DNA of 64,000 nucleotides from Pseudisothecium myosuroides (taxonomy: Eukaryota > Streptophyta > Bryopsida > Hypnales > Lembophyllaceae): NCBI GenBank assembly GCA_951799445.1, contig OX637289.1:1302001-1366000 (forward strand), read 5' to 3'. The position numbers and the translations under genes were made by a program. Below are positions 33,107 through 47,077 of this stretch, one piece after another. Under the pieces are notes generated by a model. It was not told the origin of the DNA, ran no database searches, and saw nothing but the letters and a program-made list of their open reading frames with translations. Positions within the stretch are counted from its first letter, which is position 1, and every line of letters starts with the position of its first letter.

Positions 33107-34122
33107 TCGTTGGCAATTTGGCAGCTGGACTGCCGTAATGTCTCTGAGCTCAGTTAGTTTGCTGGGCTTGCCCAATGATTGTTGTTTAGCAATAACGATG
33201 AAGCTTTGCTTAATTACGCCATAGCGGAGACATCGGATACTGCTACTAAAATTCTATGAATGCGCTTGTCTGAACCAAGTTTGTTTTTTCAGGCACCTTG
33301 GTGCCAAACTTTATTGTTGTGGCATAGTGACACTGGATTAAATTTGGAGGAAACATCCTCCATTTACTACATGGTATAGTGCTACAGAGCAAAAGAAAAA
33401 CCCTGGTCTGAACCGTCCTGAGGTGAAGCTCGACCCATGAAAACTGTTTCAAGAAAAAAAATACTAATTCAATTTCAATTTAATTGAAATAAGATTTAAC
33501 GTGCACAACTCAAATCATTGGTAGCTCAACCAATGTTCAACAATTATCTAAGTTGTTAAGGACTTGAGGCTAGAATACATGAAGTTATTGAGGTTACTAG
33601 CTGGCCACCCAAGCTTCAAATGACTGGACGCGCTTCGCATAGAATGGTTTTGCAGGCTCTAGTACTTGACCTTCTCCAAAATTTAGTTATCTCAATAATA
33701 GGAGACTCATGAAGTTGTGAAATGTATATAAGTATGAGAAGTCTATACAAAATAGGAAAAATAATTTGAAAAAATAATTAATAATGGTCTATTCATAATA
33801 GTTTTAGGGAGGTGGTCAATTGGTCATGCTCTAAGATAACCACCAAAATTACATTTTTCAATTTTCATGTCTCAAAATTTATATACAAAGATGATTACAG
33901 TACTTGAAAGCCTTCTGTACCACATACCATTAAATATTTCTAGAATCCTTGCATGCAAATATGCAATTGCTTTCTAATCTACTAGAGGATCATTCCCTCC
34001 TATTGAAGTTCTAAGAATGGACACTCAATTTGGTAAGTCAAATATCTAAGTAAGTAAGTATTCTCCTTGACTCCTTAGTATAAATTGTTTTTTCTTTGAT
34101 TTTATAAATAAAAAGTATATGA

Positions 34123-34854
34123 GGGTGAATGCAAGAAACACTTGTACTATTTTGCGTCACATTTTGTGTTTTGATTAGTTTTTTGGTCATAACTTTTGCG
34201 TTCTAGTTCCAAATGATTCAAGATTTATAGATAAGGTACTCATGACTATTATACACCTTGCCTATTTTTTTGTAATTTTAGAAAATAGTTTATTATCCAA
34301 AAATAGCCCCCAATTATATGTCACACTTACCAATTTAGAGGTTTTTAGTACTATTTAGTACCCAAAAAAACAAAATTCGAGCTAAAATTTGGAAGGCATG
34401 GTCTTCTAATAGACTTGTAGCTATGCAAGGAAGGAATTCTAAAAATAGTTAATTATATGTGGTGTGGGAGTCCACAAAGTGCACTTCTTTTTGCTTACAT
34501 TTTGAAACATATAAAATATTATTTTGGAGTTTTTTTGTGTGAAGGACCATCTCCATAGAGTTGTTACAAATGGTCAATTTTTATTTTATGTATTTAATTT
34601 TGTTTCCTATTTTTAACTAATTTATACATCAAGATATCTATTTTCTTGAGATTTGGCACTTTTTTAGTTCTCTAGCTTAAAGAATTTTTCTATGCATTTC
34701 CTTTGGTGGTTACCTTCATCTTAAAGGTGTATACGTTAGCCATATTTTTTTTGTTTTTTAAAAATTATTTTTTTAATTTTATAGTACTCCAGAAGAAATA
34801 TCATGAATACTGTAAAAACGGAACAAAATCGGCAAGTGTTTCTTGCATTCACCC
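34123..34854 (+). mobile_element. 4-bp-TSD element, copy 5 (arm B)
   Basis: Starts GGGTGAATGCAAGAAACACT and ends AGTGTTTCTTGCATTCACCC. Flanks ATGA and ATGT differ by one base. It is 732 bp with no ORF and is mirrored at 47078-47809. Confidence 0.75.
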
Positions 34855-34981
34855 ATGTTGAAGATTTAAGTAAAAAAATTCTATTAAATTAATAAACTTT
34901 TGCAATTTTCAAAGAGTCCTCTTAATTTTGAGTTATTTGTCATACTAATCTAAAATCAAAAAACAAAATATAGACATTTAA

Positions 34982-36067
34982 CCCCCAAAGGACCAAACAA
35001 CGTTTTTTTGGCAACAAAACATCAGTACACCTTGGACTGATCTAAAAATTTATCACACTGTAAACTAGAAGAAAGAGCACAAATTTTCCAACAAGTTTAT
35101 TGAATTTAGACATTGGATGCAAAAGATACAACACTTTGAATTGGACTTGAAACTATGTGAGGGCAATTTTGGTCCCCTTGGGCGGTGAGGAATTAAAGTT
35201 ACTCCTAGGACACAGGTTGTGTGAAAAATTCAAAGAAAAAGAATAAAAAATTTGTTCGTAGTGAGCTATCCAAAATTGCTAAAGCCAATCAAAGTTCATA
35301 GGTTCAATTTGAGTTCACCAAAGTACATTTGATGGCTGCAACTTTGGGGGCTTGTATCTCCTTTATCTAATGTTTGTTTTCAATAAAATTTATTGGAACA
35401 TGTTTTCTTTGAAGTCCAATTATTGTGGTAAAAATCTCATGTCAATCCAAGTTTTTTTGCATGTTTGGAATCCCGACATTTTTGAATTAAAGTGAAATTT
35501 GGCGGCTTGTTTTTTCTTTATACAGTGTCCGTTTCCAATATTTTTTTTTGGAAAGGTTGTTCCTACTAGTCTAGTTTGTGTGGCTAAAATTTCATATCAA
35601 TTCAAAAAGTTATAAGTGACTGAGAAGCATTTTAGTAGAAGGAGGTTCAACCTTAGATGTTTTTTTTTCAACTTTCCTTACTATTTTTTGACATTTCAAA
35701 GCCATTTTCTAGACACAATGAGTCAATTGAATGATATTCTCTTTTACCAATGTGTTTGTATGCTGGTTTTGAATCACTTTATAGTTTAAAGTTTTTTCAT
35801 TTGAGTAGGTTTAGAAATTGAATTTCACCTCCAAATGTGTTGCAAGGAAAATTTCATCATCCTTTTTCAACACTAAAACATTATATAATCTTGCAATCTA
35901 TGTGGACAAATGACTCCAAATTTGATTCACGTCATCTACAATGTATGTACACTACAACTCTACAAGATTGTACGGTTGAGATCTCTATAACTTAGTGACA
36001 TTTAGATATATAACACTTTAAAAGCAATGATGTTTTTTAACCTAAAAAGGCCTTGGGCTTTGGAGGG
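34982..36067 (+). mobile_element. TTAA-flanked element, arm B
   Basis: TTAA, then CCCCCAAAGGACCAAAC; it ends CCTTGGGCTTTGGAGGG and TTAA. It is 1086 bp, non-coding, and mirrored at 45865-46950. The site lies in the 3.6 kb block that module A lacks. Confidence 0.75.
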
Positions 36068-36104
36068 TTAAGGCCCAACAATTTTCATAACTTTTGACTG
36101 CATG

Positions 36105-36837
36105 GGGTCATTGCAAGAAAGACCGGTACTGAAACATTGTCACAAAGCGAATGCGGAAGCTTCCTTTTGCTATAACTTTTGCAGCATGACTTGCATGAAT
36201 TTAAATTTTTTATTGAAGATGCCTCTCTTGAGTTTGATCATATTTCATATTTTTCAGAAATTTTCAAAAATAATCTTATATTTAAAAATCATTTAAACTA
36301 ATATGTCACGTTTTGAGTTTTAAGGGTTTTTAGTACTATGGAGTCCCCAAATTTAATGATTTGGAGCTGAAATTTCTATGGTGTATTCCCATAGTAGGAA
36401 GTCATGTTTTTCCCAAGGGGCATTAAAAAATGTTATATTTTATGTCCTCTAAAGAAGGCTCCTTTGCGCGCGCAATTTTGAATGTTGAAGATGGTTTCAA
36501 GATAATTTTTTTGGTGAAATCTCTTCAAACTAAAGTCTTTCCAAATGGACAATTTTTAGTTTCTTTGAAAATTGTTTTTCCTATTTTGTACAAATTAAAA
36601 TGTCAAACTATGTATTTTCTTCAAAATTTCAGCTCACACATTTTTGTGAATAACGTTTTACCTTGATTTTTTTTTGGTCTGAAATTTTGGTGATATGCTA
36701 TTTCTAGTGTTATACTAATTATCCTTATTTTATTTTATTTAAAAAAAATTCGTATGCAAAAAGCTCATAGTACTAGGAGTACTAGCCGAAAATAGCCAAA
36801 GTAGAACAAAAACAGCCAGTCGTTCTTGCAACAACCC
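36105..36837 (+). mobile_element. 4-bp-TSD element, copy 6 (arm B)
   Basis: Starts GGGTCATTGCAAGAAAGACC and ends GTCGTTCTTGCAACAACCC, with CATG on both sides (36101-36104 and 36838-36841). It is 733 bp and mirrored at 45095-45827. The short ATG-led frames inside are AT-rich and unlike the other family members. Confidence 0.8.
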
Positions 36838-37740
36838 CATGGTAAAAAAATATTGTATGATATGTAATTTTCATTGCTTACTTAGCAGCTCAAAAAATTC
36901 CTTAAAATCACTTTATTATGAAATAAAAATTTGAAATTGGTTTTTTAGACTTATATATTATTGGAAAGTTTTGAATCATTCCAAATTGATCAATGAGATG
37001 AAAGTTATGAGGCATTTTCTCTGCATTTTGTCCATAAATTTTTATTGGAGTCTTGAAAGCTCAAACAAATTTTTGAAGATAAAACTTAGCTTGATTACCC
37101 AATTTTTTTTAGTCCAAAGTTTTTTGAAAAAAGTTATTCTACTATGCCTAAATGAGGTCTAAAATTTGACTTTCAACACAATTTCTACGTTTAGACAATC
37201 AGCGGCTAAGGTCTCAACTTCAAATTATCCCATATTCTTTGAGGAGTCATGATCTTATTATAAAAATGGCCTTTTTACCCTTCACTCTCATCAAATGTTA
37301 ATGAGATATATCTTCCACATTGCCATCAAAAAAAATTTGTTGATGGTAGATGGTCATTGGAGTATTTTAGGCATTTGCTTTATTTTCCACAATTTGGTTA
37401 TAGTTCAATTAGCATTCGAGTTAAAGGTGTTCAATTTTTAGATTAAGTGTACCTTAACCTTGATTATTAAACACTTAAACTTGAATTCAGAGCCACTAAC
37501 AGTCATCTGACAGCTCAATGGAAGGTGAGCGTGAATAGGCGGAAAATAAATCCCTAAGCCAAAAAAAAGGTAAACTTTGGGGACCTCTAAGGGCTGTGAA
37601 GACTCCAAAGGCCCAATTATTTCTCTATTGTTCCTTCCTATTGAAGTTCTAAGAATAGGCATTCAATTTAATAAGTCAAATATTTAAGAATGGGTATTCA
37701 ATTCAATTCATCAAATATCTTAAAGTGGGTACTCAAATAG

Positions 37741-37902
37741 AACTGATATTAAATTGTTAAAATGGTGGTATTCCACAAACTGGGCACGTTCACCGTTTCA
37801 CGTTTAGACTGTGCGATGTGAAATCTATAATTGTCCTAGTAATGAATGGCAAAATGGTGTATAAAACAACGTCATTTTAACGAAATTTTCCATACGGGTT
37901 CT
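37741..37902. mobile_element. TATGG-family MITE, arm B
   Basis: Ends GTTAAAATGGTGGTATTCC and CATTTTAACGAAATTTTCCATA. The interior has AGTGTAAAC-type and AATCTATAATTGTCCTAG landmarks. Mirrored at about 44030-44191. The A copy of this insertion is split by the 12.31-13.49 kb insertion. Confidence 0.6.
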
Positions 37903-38501
37903 TCCAAACTCTAAAAGGTTAAAAGTATTGTGACACATTTTCAAAAATCAATAATCCTTTGTTCATTAACCCTTAAAGAACTAACTAGTCTAGTTTGGGT
38001 ATTTTCAAGAATTGGACAAGTTCTATTGATTATCTACAATCATGTAAGGATTTGTTTAAGGTCATCCTAATAAATATTACAAAAACTAAAAGGATTTTTT
38101 CAATTTTAATGTCAAACCAACACCTAATAAGTAAATTCATATTCTAAAAAAAGATTAACTAACTTGATTAGTTTACTAGATGGTATAGATTGATTCTTAC
38201 TTAAATACTTTTAAACTATTCAAGTCCAAATAATGAAATGAAAGTTATGTGAATAATGGGAAGTTTCATTTTACGGGCAATGAAGGTAGAAAATACACAT
38301 AGTATAAAGCAATTTTTAAATCTCACTTTTGAATCTTTTTTAATTGAAATCAAAAATAAAAGATACCTATTGTTTACCGAAGTTCTAAACAATTCTTGCC
38401 ATTGCATAATTCAATAAATCTCAATTTTTTATAAAAGTTATTAGTGGTTTAGTTTTTCCTTTTATTTAGTACCACCTTTCACTTTGATTGTTTATTATAA
38501 T

Positions 38502-39530
38502 GTGACTTGTAGTTTTCACATCATGATATCATGTCACGTCCCTCAAGACATGTCAAAAAAATTTAGAATCCTAACAACCCTACCCCTAAACTCTAAACAT
38601 TTTAGGAATTATTTTTTACTATTTTATGATAATTATGGATGAAAATCAAATGCATCAATACTTTTTAACATGTTTGTCCAATTTATGTCATTCATTTTAG
38701 ATAATTTTATGATAGTTACTCCATCCAGATAGTTAGAATATTCTATTATGATGGACTTTAGGTTTGGATCATGTTATACATTAGGACTAGGGACCTAAGG
38801 TTGTTCAGGTCATGTCATTATGACAAACTTCAGGTTTAAATCATGTCATGCATTGTGACTAGGGACCTCAAGACATCAAGATGTCATGATACATAATATG
38901 ATTCAAACCCATAATCTGTCATGATGCCGTGTTGAAATATTCTAATTTATTTGAATCCAACATCATAAAATCATTTTTTTTAAAACCATAAATTGGACTA
39001 ATATGTTAAAAACTAGTGATATTTGATTTGATTTTTCATCCATGATTGTCATAAAATAGTGAAAAACACGTTTTTAAACATTTTGAGTTTAAGGTTTAGT
39101 ATTAAAGTCTTCAAGATTTAGAAAGAATCTTGACAAAATCTTAACATGTCATGACGCTTTATGAGAGACGTAACACAAGTTTATCACAAGTTACTACTCA
39201 ACACGTGCACATCTCCTTGAGACATGTATTTGAGACCATTACAGGAAATTTGGACATTCTAAAGAATTGAAATACGTCATTGAGATGTCCAAATACAATA
39301 AATAAATATATTTTAAAAAATAGTTATTTTAATTTTTGTAATGTGGCAAATCCCAATCTCACAAGGCTTTTAGGGCTAAAGAGAATCATGTGGTAGTGTG
39401 GTACATGATTTTCTTTAATGATTGGATAAGTCTAATGGAACATGTAATAAACAAGATATTGTCCAATGTGACAACCTTCACGTGACAATAGTGACATGAC
39501 ATCATGACATTCATGAAAACTTCAAGTGAC
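38502..39530. mobile_element. GTGACTTG foldback element, arm B
   Basis: Starts GTGACTTGTAGTTTTCACAT and ends with the inverse CATGAAAACTTCAAGTGACC. The two halves are inverted copies of each other over about 400 bases, so a foldback lies within a palindrome arm. Orthologous to 10.48-11.65 kb in A and mirrored in C. Confidence 0.65.
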
Positions 39531-40294
39531 CACGTTAGGATAGACAACTATGGTTATGACATTCTAATGTCATGACATGAGTACATGACGTGACGTGGAC
39601 AACTTTCCTTTGAACTTTATAAGTTTTTTTAAAGATGAGTATAAAAGTTTTATTGGGTTAAAACAAAATAAAATATATTTTCAATACATTTTTCAATGTG
39701 TAGACTGCTAATAAAAGTAAAAAACGCACAACTTTTGAGACAAAAGTGTTTTGTCTAAAAATGTTAAAAGGCAAAACATCTATTTTGAAAGTGCCAAAAA
39801 AACCCATATTTTGAAGTTTAGATACATTGAACTTGCAATTCCTTAAAAAAAAGGCACTATTGTGAAATTCACTAATTTAATGAAATTGGTGCTCTTTGAA
39901 AAACTATGTTGATCTCAAGGCTTGCTCATACATGGAGCATTAGTAACAATGTTTCTTTTTTTCCTAATTTGCATCCAGGTCAGGAGCTTGGAGAGCACTA
40001 TCCACGGCTTGTAGCATATGATTGTTGTTGGCCAAGGGGCTGTCTTGGAGGAGTTGAACGAAGCCTGCATGCGGTCCGAAGTCTTTAAGTTGCAATAGGA
40101 GATGGACCAGCTAGTCCACGATACTCTTGCGCAGGTAATGTAGAAAATGGTAATGTATTTTCTTACAAACACACGCCTCTTGGTCTATTGGTAATACTTG
40201 ATGTTCCAAGAATTTCATTACCAACACTAAATTTCATGCACCTTGCTCGTCAATTAACCATGCTTATGTTACCGCCCTACTTAAATAAAACACT

Positions 40295-41637
40295 TTGTCA
40301 TAAATGATATAGACAACAGGGTAAGAATAAATAAATAATTATAAACCCATGATCAATAAATCTAAAAGTTAGCGATGTGTTAATCTTTGACATTTTGGAT
40401 TTTTTTATTAAATATACAAACAAATGTTTTTTCTATATTTTATTTTATTTTATTTAGTCTTTACATAGTTTTCTCATCTTTTAATTTTTAATTTGATATA
40501 ATTTTTATAAAAGCCATCCTCTAATTTTCTAATCCATTTTAATGCTGTTGTTGCCTGCATATTATATGGAATTTATTATTTAGGGTGTTAATTTCACCCG
40601 TGCACAATTGAGTTTGATTATTTTTTTAAGTAAAAATTTTTAAGTATGTATAATTAATTTTTACATTATTCATACACTTGTAAAATCAAAGAAAAAATCT
40701 ACTAGACTTTAGTGTTCAAAATAGAAACTGGTGTTTTGGTGGGGTACTTTCAAATGATTTGACATTAGTCTAGCTTGACATGGATTGGCCTCTAACAACT
40801 TCACATATCATCATGCTATTTAACTCTAAAAATATCTTTGAACTTAAATGAAAATTTTAAGAGTGTAGAAATTTTATGCACTTAAAATCCTATACTAGGA
40901 ATAGTGAGTTGTTATCTTGTTGAAGGTCGTTTGTCCTACATTTAATTAATCAACATAATAAAAGCATGTTAAGGGCTCTTAAATCAAATATTGGTAAATA
41001 TCTAATTTAACTATAGATAATTTAATTTTTTATAATTAAATGTTGTATATGTATATATATTATTAAAATAGAATGATATATATTTGACTATCATTGAACT
41101 TATCAAAATTTGTAACTTTATACCATTGATACCATTTAATAAGCATTATTGCAGTACAAATTTTTTGTGCATAATTTGTATTTTTTGTGCACTTGTAATT
41201 AACGTATAGAAGTCAGATACTTAACATTGATTACAAAGTAGTGCCAATTCTTTGCAGTAATTGTGTGCAACGTAATGATGACATAAATTGAAAATTAATA
41301 TGCGCACCAATGAAATGACAGTAACCATATAATATTCATTAACAATTTGTAGGTTCTGAACTTTCTAATAATGTCTACATGCAGTGGTCTTCAAACAATT
41401 TTTGAACAAAAGAATATTATTAAGTTTTTTTGAAGGACTTTATTAAATTTAAACTGCAAAGTTGTTTGGATTTTAATACAAAAGAAATCATTGGGATTCT
41501 TTTACAAGGATTATTGTAAATTCTCCTCATATTTCCCGTGAGCAATCCGAATTGGTAAACATATCATAGGATAGGCATACAATTATCTTTCAAACCACGT
41601 GTCCTCAAATGCCTTGGAATACTGTCAAATTAACAAT
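40295..41637. other. Single-copy spacer of the palindrome
   Basis: 1343 bases, very AT-rich, with no ORF. The right end (about 41.51-41.64 kb; TCTCC, CAATCCGAATTGGTAAACAT, ACTGTCAAATTAAC) matches module A at 9.34-9.49 kb, so it is the natural continuation of arm C. The left part has no counterpart in A. About 40.44-40.58 kb resembles the end of the hAT-like element (TTTAGTCTTTACATAG, AAAAGCCATCC) after a TTTTA pentanucleotide run. Confidence 0.8.
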
Positions 41638-42401
41638 AGTGTTTTATTTAAGTAGGGCGGTAACATAAGCATGGTTAATTGACGAGCAAGGTGCATGAAA
41701 TTTAGTGTTGGTAATGAAATTCTTGGAACATCAAGTATTACCAATAGACCAAGAGGCGTGTGTTTGTAAGAAAATACATTACCATTTTCTACATTACCTG
41801 CGCAAGAGTATCGTGGACTAGCTGGTCCATCTCCTATTGCAACTTAAAGACTTCGGACCGCATGCAGGCTTCATTCAACTCCTCCAAGACAGCCCCTTGG
41901 CCAACAACAATCATATGCTACAAGCCGTGGATAGTGCTCTCCAAGCTCCTGACCTGGATGCAAATTAGGAAAAAAAGAAACATTGTTACTAATGCTCCAT
42001 GTATGAGCAAGCCTTGAGATCAACATAGTTTTTCAAAGAGCACCAATTTCATTAAATTAGTGAATTTCACAATAGTGCCTTTTTTTTAAGGAATTGCAAG
42101 TTCAATGTATCTAAACTTCAAAATATGGGTTTTTTTGGCACTTTCAAAATAGATGTTTTGCCTTTTAACATTTTTAGACAAAACACTTTTGTCTCAAAAG
42201 TTGTGCGTTTTTTACTTTTATTAGCAGTCTACACATTGAAAAATGTATTGAAAATATATTTTATTTTGTTTTAACCCAATAAAACTTTTATACTCATCTT
42301 TAAAAAAACTTATAAAGTTCAAAGGAAAGTTGTCCACGTCACGTCATGTACTCATGTCATGACATTAGAATGTCATAACCATAGTTGTCTATCCTAACGT
42401 G

Positions 42402-43430
42402 GTCACTTGAAGTTTTCATGAATGTCATGATGTCATGTCACTATTGTCACGTGAAGGTTGTCACATTGGACAATATCTTGTTTATTACATGTTCCATTAG
42501 ACTTATCCAATCATTAAAGAAAATCATGTACCACACTACCACATGATTCTCTTTAGCCCTAAAAGCCTTGTGAGATTGGGATTTGCCACATTACAAAAAT
42601 TAAAATAACTATTTTTTAAAATATATTTATTTATTGTATTTGGACATCTCAATGACGTATTTCAATTCTTTAGAATGTCCAAATTTCCTGTAATGGTCTC
42701 AAATACATGTCTCAAGGAGATGTGCACGTGTTGAGTAGTAACTTGTGATAAACTTGTGTTACGTCTCTCATAAAGCGTCATGACATGTTAAGATTTTGTC
42801 AAGATTCTTTCTAAATCTTGAAGACTTTAATACTAAACCTTAAACTCAAAATGTTTAAAAACGTGTTTTTCACTATTTTATGACAATCATGGATGAAAAA
42901 TCAAATCAAATATCACTAGTTTTTAACATATTAGTCCAATTTATGGTTTTAAAAAAAATGATTTTATGATGTTGGATTCAAATAAATTAGAATATTTCAA
43001 CACGGCATCATGACAGATTATGGGTTTGAATCATATTATGTATCATGACATCTTGATGTCTTGAGGTCCCTAGTCACAATGCATGACATGATTTAAACCT
43101 GAAGTTTGTCATAATGACATGACCTGAACAACCTTAGGTCCCTAGTCCTAATGTATAACATGATCCAAACCTAAAGTCCATCATAATAGAATATTCTAAC
43201 TATCTGGATGGAGTAACTATCATAAAATTATCTAAAATGAATGACATAAATTGGACAAACATGTTAAAAAGTATTGATGCATTTGATTTTCATCCATAAT
43301 TATCATAAAATAGTAAAAAATAATTCCTAAAATGTTTAGAGTTTAGGGGTAGGGTTGTTAGGATTCTAAATTTTTTTGACATGTCTTGAGGGACGTGACA
43401 TGATATCATGATGTGAAAACTACAAGTCAC
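42402..43430. mobile_element. GTGACTTG foldback element, arm C
   Basis: Mirror of 38502-39530 in arm B; see that entry for the termini and the A orthologue. Confidence 0.65.
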
Positions 43431-44029
43431 ATTATAATAAACAATCAAAGTGAAAGGTGGTACTAAATAAAAGGAAAAACTAAACCACTAATAACTTTTA
43501 TAAAAAATTGAGATTTATTGAATTATGCAATGGCAAGAATTGTTTAGAACTTCGGTAAACAATAGGTATCTTTTATTTTTGATTTCAATTAAAAAAGATT
43601 CAAAAGTGAGATTTAAAAATTGCTTTATACTATGTGTATTTTCTACCTTCATTGCCCGTAAAATGAAACTTCCCATTATTCACATAACTTTCATTTCATT
43701 ATTTGGACTTGAATAGTTTAAAAGTATTTAAGTAAGAATCAATCTATACCATCTAGTAAACTAATCAAGTTAGTTAATCTTTTTTTAGAATATGAATTTA
43801 CTTATTAGGTGTTGGTTTGACATTAAAATTGAAAAAATCCTTTTAGTTTTTGTAATATTTATTAGGATGACCTTAAATAAATCCTTACATGATTGTAGAT
43901 AATCAATAGAACTTGTCCAATTCTTGAAAATACCCAAACTAGACTAGTTAGTTCTTTAAGGGTTAATGAACAAAGGATTATTGATTTTTGAAAATGTGTC
44001 ACAATACTTTTAACCTTTTAGAGTTTGGA

Positions 44030-44191
44030 AGAACCCGTATGGAAAATTTCGTTAAAATGACGTTGTTTTATACACCATTTTGCCATTCATTACTAGGACA
44101 ATTATAGATTTCACATCGCACAGTCTAAACGTGAAACGGTGAACGTGCCCAGTTTGTGGAATACCACCATTTTAACAATTTAATATCAGTT
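44030..44191. mobile_element. TATGG-family MITE, arm C
   Basis: Mirror of 37741-37902. The flanking TTTGTGGAATACCACCATTT also marks the equivalent interrupted copy in A near 13.5 kb. Confidence 0.6.
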
Positions 44192-45094
44192 CTATTTGAG
44201 TACCCACTTTAAGATATTTGATGAATTGAATTGAATACCCATTCTTAAATATTTGACTTATTAAATTGAATGCCTATTCTTAGAACTTCAATAGGAAGGA
44301 ACAATAGAGAAATAATTGGGCCTTTGGAGTCTTCACAGCCCTTAGAGGTCCCCAAAGTTTACCTTTTTTTTGGCTTAGGGATTTATTTTCCGCCTATTCA
44401 CGCTCACCTTCCATTGAGCTGTCAGATGACTGTTAGTGGCTCTGAATTCAAGTTTAAGTGTTTAATAATCAAGGTTAAGGTACACTTAATCTAAAAATTG
44501 AACACCTTTAACTCGAATGCTAATTGAACTATAACCAAATTGTGGAAAATAAAGCAAATGCCTAAAATACTCCAATGACCATCTACCATCAACAAATTTT
44601 TTTTGATGGCAATGTGGAAGATATATCTCATTAACATTTGATGAGAGTGAAGGGTAAAAAGGCCATTTTTATAATAAGATCATGACTCCTCAAAGAATAT
44701 GGGATAATTTGAAGTTGAGACCTTAGCCGCTGATTGTCTAAACGTAGAAATTGTGTTGAAAGTCAAATTTTAGACCTCATTTAGGCATAGTAGAATAACT
44801 TTTTTCAAAAAACTTTGGACTAAAAAAAATTGGGTAATCAAGCTAAGTTTTATCTTCAAAAATTTGTTTGAGCTTTCAAGACTCCAATAAAAATTTATGG
44901 ACAAAATGCAGAGAAAATGCCTCATAACTTTCATCTCATTGATCAATTTGGAATGATTCAAAACTTTCCAATAATATATAAGTCTAAAAAACCAATTTCA
45001 AATTTTTATTTCATAATAAAGTGATTTTAAGGAATTTTTTGAGCTGCTAAGTAAGCAATGAAAATTACATATCATACAATATTTTTTTACCATG

Positions 45095-45827
45095 GGGTTG
45101 TTGCAAGAACGACTGGCTGTTTTTGTTCTACTTTGGCTATTTTCGGCTAGTACTCCTAGTACTATGAGCTTTTTGCATACGAATTTTTTTTAAATAAAAT
45201 AAAATAAGGATAATTAGTATAACACTAGAAATAGCATATCACCAAAATTTCAGACCAAAAAAAAATCAAGGTAAAACGTTATTCACAAAAATGTGTGAGC
45301 TGAAATTTTGAAGAAAATACATAGTTTGACATTTTAATTTGTACAAAATAGGAAAAACAATTTTCAAAGAAACTAAAAATTGTCCATTTGGAAAGACTTT
45401 AGTTTGAAGAGATTTCACCAAAAAAATTATCTTGAAACCATCTTCAACATTCAAAATTGCGCGCGCAAAGGAGCCTTCTTTAGAGGACATAAAATATAAC
45501 ATTTTTTAATGCCCCTTGGGAAAAACATGACTTCCTACTATGGGAATACACCATAGAAATTTCAGCTCCAAATCATTAAATTTGGGGACTCCATAGTACT
45601 AAAAACCCTTAAAACTCAAAACGTGACATATTAGTTTAAATGATTTTTAAATATAAGATTATTTTTGAAAATTTCTGAAAAATATGAAATATGATCAAAC
45701 TCAAGAGAGGCATCTTCAATAAAAAATTTAAATTCATGCAAGTCATGCTGCAAAAGTTATAGCAAAAGGAAGCTTCCGCATTCGCTTTGTGACAATGTTT
45801 CAGTACCGGTCTTTCTTGCAATGACCC
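45095..45827 (-). mobile_element. 4-bp-TSD element, mirror of copy 6 (arm C)
   Basis: Inverted image of 36105-36837, with CATG flanks. Confidence 0.8.
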
Positions 45828-45864
45828 CATGCAGTCAAAAGTTATGAAAATTGTTGGGCCTTAA

Positions 45865-46950
45865 CCCTCCAAAGCCCAAGGCCTTTTTAGGTTAAAAAAC
45901 ATCATTGCTTTTAAAGTGTTATATATCTAAATGTCACTAAGTTATAGAGATCTCAACCGTACAATCTTGTAGAGTTGTAGTGTACATACATTGTAGATGA
46001 CGTGAATCAAATTTGGAGTCATTTGTCCACATAGATTGCAAGATTATATAATGTTTTAGTGTTGAAAAAGGATGATGAAATTTTCCTTGCAACACATTTG
46101 GAGGTGAAATTCAATTTCTAAACCTACTCAAATGAAAAAACTTTAAACTATAAAGTGATTCAAAACCAGCATACAAACACATTGGTAAAAGAGAATATCA
46201 TTCAATTGACTCATTGTGTCTAGAAAATGGCTTTGAAATGTCAAAAAATAGTAAGGAAAGTTGAAAAAAAAACATCTAAGGTTGAACCTCCTTCTACTAA
46301 AATGCTTCTCAGTCACTTATAACTTTTTGAATTGATATGAAATTTTAGCCACACAAACTAGACTAGTAGGAACAACCTTTCCAAAAAAAAATATTGGAAA
46401 CGGACACTGTATAAAGAAAAAACAAGCCGCCAAATTTCACTTTAATTCAAAAATGTCGGGATTCCAAACATGCAAAAAAACTTGGATTGACATGAGATTT
46501 TTACCACAATAATTGGACTTCAAAGAAAACATGTTCCAATAAATTTTATTGAAAACAAACATTAGATAAAGGAGATACAAGCCCCCAAAGTTGCAGCCAT
46601 CAAATGTACTTTGGTGAACTCAAATTGAACCTATGAACTTTGATTGGCTTTAGCAATTTTGGATAGCTCACTACGAACAAATTTTTTATTCTTTTTCTTT
46701 GAATTTTTCACACAACCTGTGTCCTAGGAGTAACTTTAATTCCTCACCGCCCAAGGGGACCAAAATTGCCCTCACATAGTTTCAAGTCCAATTCAAAGTG
46801 TTGTATCTTTTGCATCCAATGTCTAAATTCAATAAACTTGTTGGAAAATTTGTGCTCTTTCTTCTAGTTTACAGTGTGATAAATTTTTAGATCAGTCCAA
46901 GGTGTACTGATGTTTTGTTGCCAAAAAAACGTTGTTTGGTCCTTTGGGGG
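45865..46950 (-). mobile_element. TTAA-flanked element, arm C
   Basis: Inverted image of 34982-36067, with TTAA on both sides. Confidence 0.75.
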
Positions 46951-47077
46951 TTAAATGTCTATATTTTGTTTTTTGATTTTAGATTAGTATGACAAATAAC
47001 TCAAAATTAAGAGGACTCTTTGAAAATTGCAAAAGTTTATTAATTTAATAGAATTTTTTTACTTAAATCTTCAACAT

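Larger units (their letters stand above)
30079..40294 (-). repeat. Arm B of the near-perfect palindrome
   Basis: About 10.2 kb that pair with arm C at coordinates summing to 81932 over the inner 10 kb. All stretches I compared by eye are identical except a four-mismatch cluster at 31772-31778 and one base near 30454. Outside 30.21 kb the match continues with a few mismatches to about 30.08 kb, after a MITE found only in C. It contains gene 1, gene 2 and four transposable elements, all mirrored. Confidence 0.92.
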
